A stretch of 64,000 bases of DNA from JAUNSR01 sp036655755 (GTDB lineage Bacteria; Bacteroidota; Bacteroidia; Bacteroidales; JAUNSR01). The position numbers and the translations under genes were made by a program. Shown piece by piece: positions 15,980-25,874 of this stretch (positions within the stretch are counted from its first letter, which is position 1; each line of letters opens with the position of its first letter). Below the pieces are notes generated by a model that worked only from the letters and a program-made list of their open reading frames with translations, did not search any database and had not been told where the DNA came from. The stretch lies in assembly GCA_036655755.1 (NCBI GenBank), contig JAVVPN010000001.1, positions 30,882 to 94,881 of the forward strand, written 5' to 3'.

Positions 15980-18900
15980 ATGAAGAAACGATTTTACATC
16001 TTTCTCTTATGGATGGGCATGGTCTCGTACTTAAATGCCCAAACGTTGTTAAACGAAGATTTCGAGAGTTGTACTCAATTACCGCCATCCGGTTGGAGTG
16101 TGATTAACGATTCGCAAGCAGGTTCTTATTACCATTGGCAACTGACAGAGGGATTGACTTCTGCTCTGGCAGGAAAGAAAAGTGCCTATTGCAATTCGGG
16201 AAGTTATCAGTATTCGGAACCCGCAAAAGAGGAATGGCTGATTACACCGGAACTGCAACTTACGAACGATACCTATAAACTGGAGTTTAAATGGAAAGGA
16301 GCATGGGCTGCTGCAAGCAAAAACGAATACGATTTACAGGTTCGTATTACGGAAGACGACGGCAAGACATGGACGCAGGTATGGTCGTTCCTGAATAAGG
16401 AGCAAGTACAAAAAAGCGGCGTGGATTATCCTTGGGCTGCCTGGACCATTTATGAGTCGGTTTTAAATCTCTCGGATTATAAGGGAAAGAAAATTAAAGT
16501 TGCTTTTATTCATAACAAACTGATTGCAGGCCCGGGAAAAGGAAATGGAGCATGGCTGGATGATGTATTGGTTGAAAAATATGAACCGATTGTCAATCCG
16601 ATTGTAGATGGTAGCACAAGTTATAAATTCGAAAATGTTATTATCGGGTCGAGTATCTATTCGGAAGCGTTAACCCTTAGAAATATTGGTACCGATACGT
16701 TGTATGTCACAGGCGTGAGCGGTCTTGAAGGAACTGACTTCGTTACTACCCTTAATCCGGCAAAGGTAAAACTGGGACGGAATCAGGAGTACGCCTATCA
16801 GGTGATTTATACCCCTACCATAACCGGATTACGCAATGCGACTCTGACGATTCAGACCAATGGCGGAACACACGAGGTGCGTTTGGAAGGAACGAAGAAA
16901 ATGCTTCCGCAAGATTATACCTATGAGGGCTTTGAAGGTGAGGTATTCCCTCCGTTTGGATGGAAGAAAACCGGTAGTTGGGTGCCTTACAATAACGGGC
17001 TTTCCGGCAATCGGTCGGCTGCCGTAAGTATCAGTACGCTATCGGAGTTGATTACGCCGCGACTCGATCTTTCGACCGGAACCCATACTATCAGTTTCGA
17101 GATGTTGGAGTATTTTGAAGCTACAACAGATGAATCGGTAGGTCCGGAAAATTATGCGATGGTTTATTTCTCTAAAGACGGAGGTATAACATGGCAGAAT
17201 ATTTATTCGAACATGGATTTAAACGGTATATTCCGCAAAGAGATTAGTCTGGGTGCTCCCGCATCAGACAACTGTTATGTGAAATGGAGCTATGAGTTAG
17301 ATTGGGATATGTCGGGTGGATATGATGAGATGCCGGAATATAGCGACTGGTATATCGACGGAGTGATTTTACCTCCTTTATACGGTAGAAACAACCGTCC
17401 GGATGCGGTATCTGATCCGATACCGGCAAATGGCGCGCGTGACGTATTCAACCATGATCTGAAACTATCATGGAAAGGAGCTTTGTTTGCCAAAGGGTAT
17501 AAATTATATGTGGGCAGTTCGGCAACCAATTTTGATTTGGTCAACGGACTCGATTTGGGAGATGTTACCACCTATACACTTCCGCGCCTGGATTATGAAA
17601 AATCATATTATTGGAAAGTAGTGCCGTATAACCAAGCCGGCGAAACCGCATCACCGGCCGTGTGGGCGTTTACCGTAATGAGCGATCAGACAATTCAAAA
17701 CTTCCCGTATTTTGAAGGATTCGAAGGAACGGTATTTCCGTCGTTAGGTTGGGGTTCCACCCAAGAGGGATTTACGAGATGGGCTTTGTCTAATTATAAT
17801 CCGTTTGACGGAGCGCATTCTGCGTATAGCAGTGGATCGCAAAATAATACGACTGCGGTTTTGCAGACTCCTGAAATTCAACTTCCGGCTGATTATGCCA
17901 TGCAAGTTTCTTTTTATTGGGGCAATACGGTGCCGGCTAGTCTGACCAAAGCTCCGCGCTGGAAAGCACCGTCGATCATAGAGAGTGACACATTGTATTT
18001 TGAGATAAAGAGCAATGACGAATGGCATACGCTGGCCTTCATATCAGATCAGAACAAAGAGAATCAGAAATGGACACGCGAACGCATCTTACTGACCGAC
18101 TACATTGGTCAAACCGTGAATTTGCGCTGGCGCTACAGTATTGTAAACGGTAGTCGCAGTACAGGTGCCGCACTCGATAATATCCTAATCGAAACAACAG
18201 CTCAGGGATCGAAACCGGTAATAAACAAATCGGAATGGGATGCGGGAATCGTAAATTATATGCAATCGTTTAATTCGAAGAATATTTTCACGCTATTGAA
18301 CGATGGTGAGCGCGACTTTACAATAACGGAAGCTCGCTTTAAAACGTCGAACTATATTTCTTCATTGGCTCCGGGTATGCATTTGGCATCGCGCGAAACA
18401 GTTCCATTCTCCATAACATTCAATGCCGCGCAAGCTGTAGGTGAAATCAAGGATACCCTGGTGATCCGTTGTGATGACGGAGTTATGATATCGCTGCCGG
18501 TAACAGGAATCGCACTCGATGCGAATACACGTTATTTTGGTTTTGAAGAAGATGTGTTTGGCTCGACGTCGCCACTCGGCTTCACTACTTATGATGTAGA
18601 TGGTGTGGCTACCTGCCGTCCGGTAATGATTAATTATCCGAACTACGGCAATCCATATGCCTATATTGTGATGAACCATAAACCGGCACCGGAAGGAGCA
18701 GACTGGCGCAATATTTATCCGACTTCTGGCGATCAGGTATTGGCATGTATGAGTGCACAAACACAGGGATTATCAGTAGAAGACTGGTTGGTAAGCGGAC
18801 GTATGACAGCACGGACAAATGCGAAGGTCCGTTTCTTTGCCAAATCATACGGATCTGATTTTGAACGGCACAAAGTAACGGTCATGGTAAGTACGACAAA

Positions 18901-19624
18901 CGACGCACGCAATAGCTTCACGCCGTTGGCTAGTTTTACGAACGTGGAATTGCCGGTACTAGAGGGTGGTGCGTTTACTGAATTTACGGCAGATTTGAGC
19001 CAATATGCAGGACAGTCGGTTTACGTGGCGCTGCGACACACGGTAGGTTATGACGGATTCGTGGCTTTCTTTGATGATTTGTTCTTTGAAGATTTCGACT
19101 TCGAAACGGCCGAATCGCATGCTCCTGTATTTATTACAGAACCCGTGCAGACCGCACAGGTAGGAAAACCATATACTTATAATTTTGCCGCAACCGACGC
19201 CGATGGCGATGCGCTGACCTATTCGCTTGTAGGGCTGCCTGAGTGGCTTGAACATACACCGACCCTGACAGGTGGCATATTGGCCGGCACGCCGGTTAAA
19301 AAGGGTTCTCATATGTTCCGCATCGCGGTAACCGATGGCACGCATCATGTAAATCAGGATGTGATTCTTACGGTTGAAGATCCTACCGGCCTGGATGGTG
19401 TAGAAGAAGTTGCTTCGGGTATCATTTATGATAAAACGACAAAACAAGTAAGTGTAAGAAGTGACGAGAATGGTTCAATTTGTGTTTATAAGACAGATGG
19501 CGTGTTGGTGAAAGAATTGAAACAATGTAATTCAATGGATCTATCGGATCTGAATGCCGGTATTTATGTGGTTAAGTTTACTTCCAAGAAAGAAGCTTTG
19601 GCACAACGTGTTCGAATTGAATAA
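15980..19624 (+). CDS. Large secreted multi-domain protein with T9SS C-terminal domain
   Basis: A 1214-residue protein with a signal peptide (cleavage after LNAQ, about residue 21). Reading along it: choice-of-anchor J/cleaved-adhesin-type domain (about 24-205, from LLNEDFES to GAWLDDVLVE), an ASH-like beta domain (about 210-305), a second anchor-J domain (about 315-470), a fibronectin III-like domain (about 475-570), a third anchor-J domain (about 580-750), another ASH-like domain, a fourth anchor-J domain (about 850-1045), an Ig/cadherin-like domain (about 1050-1140) and a tail of about 75 residues ending VRIE that resembles a type A T9SS sorting domain. The family role is adhesion or carbohydrate binding at the cell surface. 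No catalytic domain is recognisable. The ligand is unknown. Confidence 0.88.
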   Translation: MKKRFYIFLLWMGMVSYLNAQTLLNEDFESCTQLPPSGWSVINDSQAGSYYHWQLTEGLTSALAGKKSAYCNSGSYQYSEPAKEEWLITPELQLTNDTYKLEFKWKGAWAAASKNEYDLQVRITEDDGKTWTQVWSFLNKEQVQKSGVDYPWAAWTIYESVLNLSDYKGKKIKVAFIHNKLIAGPGKGNGAWLDDVLVEKYEPIVNPIVDGSTSYKFENVIIGSSIYSEALTLRNIGTDTLYVTGVSGLEGTDFVTTLNPAKVKLGRNQEYAYQVIYTPTITGLRNATLTIQTNGGTHEVRLEGTKKMLPQDYTYEGFEGEVFPPFGWKKTGSWVPYNNGLSGNRSAAVSISTLSELITPRLDLSTGTHTISFEMLEYFEATTDESVGPENYAMVYFSKDGGITWQNIYSNMDLNGIFRKEISLGAPASDNCYVKWSYELDWDMSGGYDEMPEYSDWYIDGVILPPLYGRNNRPDAVSDPIPANGARDVFNHDLKLSWKGALFAKGYKLYVGSSATNFDLVNGLDLGDVTTYTLPRLDYEKSYYWKVVPYNQAGETASPAVWAFTVMSDQTIQNFPYFEGFEGTVFPSLGWGSTQEGFTRWALSNYNPFDGAHSAYSSGSQNNTTAVLQTPEIQLPADYAMQVSFYWGNTVPASLTKAPRWKAPSIIESDTLYFEIKSNDEWHTLAFISDQNKENQKWTRERILLTDYIGQTVNLRWRYSIVNGSRSTGAALDNILIETTAQGSKPVINKSEWDAGIVNYMQSFNSKNIFTLLNDGERDFTITEARFKTSNYISSLAPGMHLASRETVPFSITFNAAQAVGEIKDTLVIRCDDGVMISLPVTGIALDANTRYFGFEEDVFGSTSPLGFTTYDVDGVATCRPVMINYPNYGNPYAYIVMNHKPAPEGADWRNIYPTSGDQVLACMSAQTQGLSVEDWLVSGRMTARTNAKVRFFAKSYGSDFERHKVTVMVSTTNDARNSFTPLASFTNVELPVLEGGAFTEFTADLSQYAGQSVYVALRHTVGYDGFVAFFDDLFFEDFDFETAESHAPVFITEPVQTAQVGKPYTYNFAATDADGDALTYSLVGLPEWLEHTPTLTGGILAGTPVKKGSHMFRIAVTDGTHHVNQDVILTVEDPTGLDGVEEVASGIIYDKTTKQVSVRSDENGSICVYKTDGVLVKELKQCNSMDLSDLNAGIYVVKFTSKKEALAQRVRIE

Positions 19625-19652
19625 AATACATTCAAATTAAAACAATACGATC

Positions 19653-22600
19653 ATGAATAAAAAACAGAAGATCTCCCTTTTGGGAGTTCTTCTGCTTACA
19701 ATCGGGTTTTTTCCGGGATTGTTTGCGGAAGAGATTACCATTGGGGTAAAGGGATCTGAAACAACACGCTATGCGCCGGTAGACTATTATTATAAATATT
19801 CAAAGTCGCAGATCTTGTATCGCGCAGATGAACTTAATTTGCCTGCGGGAAGTAAAATCACCTCTCTTACATTCGAATATAAAAGTAAACTGAAGTCGAT
19901 TGAGGGTGATTTGTATATCGATATGGGCGAAATTGATCAGAATCAATTTACAGAAAAGGTATATGTTGCCGGATTAGACCGTTATTATGCAGGTCCGCAT
20001 AATATGTGTTTTACGAAAATAGATGTGGATACTATCGTAACCTATGTGCTCGATACGGAATATATATATGAAGGCGGTAACCTGGTGATTGATTTTCATA
20101 ATACGGGCAATCAGCGTACCGGTTATATCTCATCACTTTATTTTTATGCGGCTGCCACCACCGGTAATACTGTATTATATAATGGGAGTGACAGTAAGAT
20201 AGAGGGTACGCCTTCTCTTTCCGAAAAGCGACCGGTCCTTACATTGGCTTATATCCCGGGTGTGGTTCCGGATACGGCTGTGTTGGGAGTGGGGGTATCG
20301 TCGCTCGACTTCGGATTTATACCCCGGGGCAGCACTGCGCCCCAGACTTTGTCTGTCAAGAACAAAGGGAAAGCGGACTTGGCGATTGCCGGTTTAGAGG
20401 GACTGAAGGCCCCTTTTACGGCCACATTGCCGGAGGAATCGATAGCCTTTGGAAACACGGGGATGATTTCATTCAATTATACGCCGGAGAAAGCCGGACA
20501 GGATACATGCGATATTTTGATCAAAAGCAATGGAGGCGAAGCTGCGTTGTCGCTGATAGGCAAGGCGTATTCAGAGAACGCTTATTTTGAGCATTTCGAG
20601 GGTTTAAGTATGAAACCGGTGCCGAGTGGATGGCGTTGCAGCAACAATGCGTATGATAACTGCATGTCTACCGGAACGGACGGTTATGAAAAGAGCCGTT
20701 ACTTAGGATGTACCGAACCGGGCGATACGATTTATTCGCCTGTTGTAAAAGGAAAAGTGTTTTTCTATATCAAACGCAAGAGTAGCAGCTCGACATTAAG
20801 TCTTTACAAGGTGTCGGCTATTACGGGTGAGACTACGGTGATAGAGGAAAACATACCGCTTAGCGATGATTGGGTGAAATATGAAACAATCATATCTGAA
20901 GCCGGAACAAGGTTGGCCTTTAGTATGGGAACGGCGATGATGGATGAGTTTTTCGCCGAAAATGCAATATTACCGGCTTATGATGTGGAACTTATCAGCA
21001 AGCCGACCAATCGGCCAAGTAACTTTATGTCTATTGAAGAGGGTGCTCTGTCGGAAGTAACTTTCCAGGTTCGTAACATGGGTACGCAGCCACTCCAAGC
21101 CGGCGCTTACTCAATTCGCACTTTCTTTAGCACGCCGCTCGATTTCAAACTGATGTATGAGGGGGTTGAAATGCCGCAGCAGATACTGACCGCTACGCCG
21201 GCGCTTGCACTTGATGAAACTGTAATTGTAAAAGCACAGATGTTGGTTTCACTTGCCGAAAAAGAGAAAGTGAGCGGACTCTCATTCTTTGCAGCAGTGG
21301 TAAACGACGATGATTCTACAAACAACATCGTGCGCACGGGCAATAATATTACGATTTTGCCTAAAATCGGAAAACTAACCATGCCAACCGGATCCCGATT
21401 GGACAGTCCGCTCGATTTCGGCGTATTCAAAGGCGAGAAGACAATAGCCGTAAAACTGCAAAACGACGGTATCGACGAATTGACCATTTCGGAATATCGT
21501 TTTGAAACACCGGGCAAATTTTCAATAGACGAGGATGCTTTGACGGTGATTCCGGCAAAAGGAAGCATCGAGATTAAAGTTAAGCTGAGCGGCGATGCCG
21601 GTATCTATACCGATTCACTTCTGATTGCGCATAACGGGTCGTCAGAGAGTCAGCATAAACTGTATATGACCGGCCGTATCCTCTCTAAGGAGGCACTGTT
21701 TGAGGATTTTGAGAAGGAAGAATTCCCGCCATTGTTTTGGACGCAGACAGCTTCTGTTTGGAAGCGTTATACTTCATCGTTAACCTACATTTATGAGGGG
21801 AAAGCGTGTCTGAATAAGACATCTTCGTCGGCAGACACACTTATTACACCTCAATTAAATATTCATTCCGGTGAAAATCTGTGCTTCTATGGACGTTCGG
21901 CCGGTTCGGGTGCAGGGAAAGTAAATGTACTCTATTCGAAAGATAAGAAAAACTGGGTATTGCTCGAAAGCTTTACGGTGTATACGTTGTATGTGCAAAA
22001 ATGCGTCGTATTCCCTGAAGAGGCAGCAGGAGAATATTATATCGGTTTTACCGGTGAAAACGTATATGTAGACTTTATTTACGGACCGGAAGTGATCTAT
22101 ACCGAGCATCGGTTGGAGATAGAATCGTTTACCGGCAAAGAGAAGGGAATGGTAAACCAAAGCCAGAACTTTGAATTTACATTCCGCAACACAGGTATCA
22201 ACGACGAGCCGGCCGAGGCCTATACAGTACTGCTGATGGATGGCAACGAGAAGGTGGCCGAGTTCGTTTCGGAACCGATTGCCTTTACCGAACGAAAAAC
22301 TTTGCAATCATCTTGGACTCCGTATACGCCTGGTAAACATAAGTTATATGCCGCTCTGCAGTTTAATGGTACTGTGATTACGAGCGATACGTTATTTGTC
22401 AATGTAAGTGAAGAGCGTGCCGAGACTGAAACGATGGTGGGTACGATGGCCAATGCGGTAACCAATGCGCCATGGAGTACCAACTATAAGCGAAGTGCGG
22501 CCGAAGTGATTTACACGGCTGACGAACTAAACCTGAATCCGGGATCCCGGATTATTCGGATGACTTTACCTTATATTGCTACCGATACCATTTCATTTAA

Positions 22601-25600
22601 AGTAAGTGCATGGATCGCCAATACGGAAGTTGCTCAAATAGATGCTGTGCGTAAGATATCAATCGAAGGAATGACGCGCGTATTCGAACAAGTGCATTTT
22701 TTTGAATCGGAAGGAGCTTCTTTGCCGAACTATTTGGAAATCGACTTTGAGGTGCCTTTTGAATATACGGGGAAAAATTTATCGGTAGTGATTGCTCTTG
22801 AAGCAAACCGCTACAAAGCGATCAAATTCTATAAAAATGATACGGAGGCGGGCAGATCGCTTTATATCCGTACGGATAAGACTACCATCGAGGCTCCGGG
22901 TATGTTTGATGAGCTCGACGGTATGCTGGGTAAATATTACCCGACGATGATCTTTACCTGTGCCAAAGATCCGGTAATTGTGAGTGGAACTGTGGTTTCG
23001 GCAGGGCTTCCGGTTGCGGATGCCGATTTGTCGCTTACTGCCGGTCATATCCGCTATCTGGCATTAACCGATGAACAAGGTACGTTCGCGCTACCTGTTT
23101 ACCAGTTGCCGCACAAATATGAATTACGGATTGCGAAAGAGGGATTTGAAACCTATTCTGATTCGATTGCATTGGAAGATGCATCGGTAGAGCTGCCTGA
23201 GATAACCCTTGTATCCAATTCGCAACCGGAACTGCCTCCATTTACACTCTCATTGCATGTAGAAGCGATTACCCAAGAGAATCTGGAAGGGGCCACCGTT
23301 TATCTTGAAAATAAGGAATACGGACTTTTGTTTGACCGCACTCTTGATTCGGAGGGAAATTGTGTGATCGGGGATGTTTATCCGGGTACTCATATACTGC
23401 GGATAGAGAAAGAAGGCTTGGCTGCTTATCAGAACGATACGTTGATTATAAACGAAAGTATGACGTTGAATATCGTTTTGAAAGAAAACGTTCGCAAGCC
23501 ATATGCGTTAAGCAGTACCGTCAGCTATGATCCGCGTTCAGGCGATTCGGATCTGATGTTGAGTTGGAACAAAGAAACCGATTACTTCTTTGACGATTTT
23601 GAAAGTTATGAGATGTTCGCTATCGAGTTTGCTCCGTGGAGTGGTATTGATGGCGACAATGCTCCGGCGGCCCGACTGCAGGGCGATTATGCGAACCGGG
23701 GGCTCAAACAATATGCGATGATCTTTAATCCGCTTACCGTCAATCCGTCGTTATGGTATGATTATCCGGTATTGCGTCCGCACAGCGGCAAGCAGTATGC
23801 GGCTTTTGTACGTACCGAAAACGGCACCAAAAACAATGATTGGCTTATCTCTCCGAAAATTAAAGTAGGGGTGGATAATATTGTAAGTTTCATGGCGAAA
23901 GCGGGCGACAGGTATGCCGAACGTTTTGTGGTGGCGGTTTCGACTACCGGAACTGAAATGAAAGACTTTAAAGCACTTACGCCGGGCAATTACGAAGAGG
24001 TAACCTATAAAGAATGGAAGGATGTTACTTACAGTTTGGCTGCTTACGAAGGACAGGAGGTATATATTGCCATCCAGTATGTGTCGCAGGCTTACTTCAT
24101 GCTGATGGTAGATGATTTCTATGTAGGGCCGGTTCAGCAAAAGGGGCGTGTCAAACGCATTGCTGCATCCGTACAGAATGCACAAGAGCGTTTTGTAGTG
24201 TCTTGCGACGGAGATTCGATCGATACGACTTATAATACGTATTATAATTTCCGCAATCTGGCTGCCGGTAAGCATACATTGGGTGTGAAATCGGTATACC
24301 GGGTTTCGCAATCGGAAGTAGCAACGACCGAAGTTACGGTAGCCGACAAATCGGAATTTGCCAAACTTACGATTGAGGTGGCATGTAACGGCGGAGATCC
24401 CGAAAATATTCCGGTAAGTATAATCAATATGACAACCGGAGAGGAGTATGTGGAACCGTTGGTTTCCCAAAAGGCTTCTTTGCCATATTTGATGAAAGGC
24501 GCTTATTTGTTGAATATAGAGGATAACCGTTACAGCCGTTATTCTGAATCAATCACCTTGAATCGTGATACGGTGATAGTCGTTAACCTCGAAGAGCAAT
24601 TGCATCCGGTTCAGAATCTTACGGCCGATTATGCGATAAATGCCGATAATCTCAGCATGAATGTTGTGATAAAATGGAACCAAGACCTCGGGTGGTCGGA
24701 CAATTTCGAATCGTATGCCGATTTTGCTCAGCAGTTCGGTGATTGGACTGTTCTCGATCTGGATAAAATGCCGGGTTACGGTGTTCAGTTGGGTAGTACG
24801 CAAATCAGTTTTCCGGGTGTGGGACAGCCAATGGGCGGCATGATTTTCAATGCGGCCGCTACTACGCCGTCGATGTATGAAGATGGTGCGATTCGTGCCG
24901 TAGAGGGCGACAAATCGGTGATTTTCTTCTCTCCTCAAGCGGGACAGGCGAATGACTGGCTGATTGCTCCGAAACAGCATATTTATGAAAATTACGTATT
25001 GCGCTTTTATGCCAAATCTTATTTGGAAATGTATTCTGAAACATTCCGCGTAGGGGTATGTACCGATGCTGATCCGGCGACGTTTACCGAAATCGATCGG
25101 GTAACCGCTGCTGATCAATGGGTGCTTTATGAAATTGATCTGAGCGCTTATGCCGGCCAGGAGATTTATCCGGCTATCAACTACGTATCGTATGATAAGT
25201 TTATGTTCTTAGTGGACTTGGTTTATGTGGGGCCGGCTGAAGAGAGCTCTTTGATTAATACGGGAGCCCGAAAATACCATATTTATCTGAACGGAGTGAA
25301 ACACGATGAAACAGCCGACAACACCTATACGTTTACTGGTTTGCCGATAGAGGCTTGTAAGGTTGGGGTGAAAGCGGCTTATGATTCGGGAGTTTCCGAA
25401 CTGAATGAAGTGGATGTGACACCGGTTATTTCAGGGGTTGATCAAGAAGGACTGATGCCTGCGATATGGGTAAGAACGTCGGGACAACAAATCTGTGTGG
25501 ATGCTTCGGCAGGCGATGCGATTACTGTATTCAATTCATTAGGACAAATGATTGAGCGGCAGGTGATGCAATCTGACCGATTCTTTACCAAGTCGCTTAC

Positions 25601-25670
25601 CCCGGGTATCTACCATATTCAGGTAAGAAGCGACCGGACGATCAAAACCTATGAAATGGTGATCCGATAA
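19653..25670 (+). CDS. Giant secreted multi-domain protein (2005 aa) with T9SS C-terminal domain
   Basis: Signal peptide (cleavage near GLFAEE). An N-terminal module of about 175 residues (ITIGVKGSETTRYAPVDYYY...) recurs in diverged form near residues 925-1105; both carry an IxYxADELNLxxGSxI motif. Between them are ASH-like domains and anchor-J-like modules. Next come two carboxypeptidase regulatory-like domains (about 1110-1290), then two strongly similar blocks (about 1300-1530 and 1640-1880) with DxFESY at the start, NDWLI(S/A)PK in the middle and MxVDxxYVGP at the end, each followed by an FN3-like domain. The last 80 or so residues resemble a T9SS sorting domain. It starts 28 bases after the preceding gene, so the two are probably co-expressed. 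Probable surface adhesin; ligand unknown. Confidence 0.87.
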   Translation: MNKKQKISLLGVLLLTIGFFPGLFAEEITIGVKGSETTRYAPVDYYYKYSKSQILYRADELNLPAGSKITSLTFEYKSKLKSIEGDLYIDMGEIDQNQFTEKVYVAGLDRYYAGPHNMCFTKIDVDTIVTYVLDTEYIYEGGNLVIDFHNTGNQRTGYISSLYFYAAATTGNTVLYNGSDSKIEGTPSLSEKRPVLTLAYIPGVVPDTAVLGVGVSSLDFGFIPRGSTAPQTLSVKNKGKADLAIAGLEGLKAPFTATLPEESIAFGNTGMISFNYTPEKAGQDTCDILIKSNGGEAALSLIGKAYSENAYFEHFEGLSMKPVPSGWRCSNNAYDNCMSTGTDGYEKSRYLGCTEPGDTIYSPVVKGKVFFYIKRKSSSSTLSLYKVSAITGETTVIEENIPLSDDWVKYETIISEAGTRLAFSMGTAMMDEFFAENAILPAYDVELISKPTNRPSNFMSIEEGALSEVTFQVRNMGTQPLQAGAYSIRTFFSTPLDFKLMYEGVEMPQQILTATPALALDETVIVKAQMLVSLAEKEKVSGLSFFAAVVNDDDSTNNIVRTGNNITILPKIGKLTMPTGSRLDSPLDFGVFKGEKTIAVKLQNDGIDELTISEYRFETPGKFSIDEDALTVIPAKGSIEIKVKLSGDAGIYTDSLLIAHNGSSESQHKLYMTGRILSKEALFEDFEKEEFPPLFWTQTASVWKRYTSSLTYIYEGKACLNKTSSSADTLITPQLNIHSGENLCFYGRSAGSGAGKVNVLYSKDKKNWVLLESFTVYTLYVQKCVVFPEEAAGEYYIGFTGENVYVDFIYGPEVIYTEHRLEIESFTGKEKGMVNQSQNFEFTFRNTGINDEPAEAYTVLLMDGNEKVAEFVSEPIAFTERKTLQSSWTPYTPGKHKLYAALQFNGTVITSDTLFVNVSEERAETETMVGTMANAVTNAPWSTNYKRSAAEVIYTADELNLNPGSRIIRMTLPYIATDTISFKVSAWIANTEVAQIDAVRKISIEGMTRVFEQVHFFESEGASLPNYLEIDFEVPFEYTGKNLSVVIALEANRYKAIKFYKNDTEAGRSLYIRTDKTTIEAPGMFDELDGMLGKYYPTMIFTCAKDPVIVSGTVVSAGLPVADADLSLTAGHIRYLALTDEQGTFALPVYQLPHKYELRIAKEGFETYSDSIALEDASVELPEITLVSNSQPELPPFTLSLHVEAITQENLEGATVYLENKEYGLLFDRTLDSEGNCVIGDVYPGTHILRIEKEGLAAYQNDTLIINESMTLNIVLKENVRKPYALSSTVSYDPRSGDSDLMLSWNKETDYFFDDFESYEMFAIEFAPWSGIDGDNAPAARLQGDYANRGLKQYAMIFNPLTVNPSLWYDYPVLRPHSGKQYAAFVRTENGTKNNDWLISPKIKVGVDNIVSFMAKAGDRYAERFVVAVSTTGTEMKDFKALTPGNYEEVTYKEWKDVTYSLAAYEGQEVYIAIQYVSQAYFMLMVDDFYVGPVQQKGRVKRIAASVQNAQERFVVSCDGDSIDTTYNTYYNFRNLAAGKHTLGVKSVYRVSQSEVATTEVTVADKSEFAKLTIEVACNGGDPENIPVSIINMTTGEEYVEPLVSQKASLPYLMKGAYLLNIEDNRYSRYSESITLNRDTVIVVNLEEQLHPVQNLTADYAINADNLSMNVVIKWNQDLGWSDNFESYADFAQQFGDWTVLDLDKMPGYGVQLGSTQISFPGVGQPMGGMIFNAAATTPSMYEDGAIRAVEGDKSVIFFSPQAGQANDWLIAPKQHIYENYVLRFYAKSYLEMYSETFRVGVCTDADPATFTEIDRVTAADQWVLYEIDLSAYAGQEIYPAINYVSYDKFMFLVDLVYVGPAEESSLINTGARKYHIYLNGVKHDETADNTYTFTGLPIEACKVGVKAAYDSGVSELNEVDVTPVISGVDQEGLMPAIWVRTSGQQICVDASAGDAITVFNSLGQMIERQVMQSDRFFTKSLTPGIYHIQVRSDRTIKTYEMVIR

Positions 25671-25703
25671 TATACGTTCTTTTATATAAGAAGAGAGATT
25701 TAG

Positions 25704-25739
25704 AAGGCTGTTCCTGCTTGTGTCGGGAGCAGCCTTTTT
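25704..25739 (+). terminator. Terminator after the giant surface-protein gene
   Basis: AAGGCTGTTCC pairs with GGGAGCAGCCTT (one G-U) and is followed by a T run, 33 bases after the stop codon. Confidence 0.75.
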
Positions 25740-25874
25740 ATTTGGAGTATCCGGATACAATGCAGGTATCGTTGTATTCGTGATAAAAGAATAAATTATT
25801 TTTTCTGCTTTGGATTTGTTTATATAATATGTATATTCAAGCAGTTGAATATCACTGCTTAAATCTACAGAACC

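Noticed and set aside
15367..15980. CRISPR array
   Set aside because: The 22-bp units at 15658-15701 abut directly with no spacers, and no cas genes are in the window.
23751..24470. 239-codon minus-strand ORF inside the giant surface-protein gene
   Set aside because: Antisense shadow; composition is unlike a protein (many Ile, Arg, His) and the plus-strand frame is intact and domain-rich.
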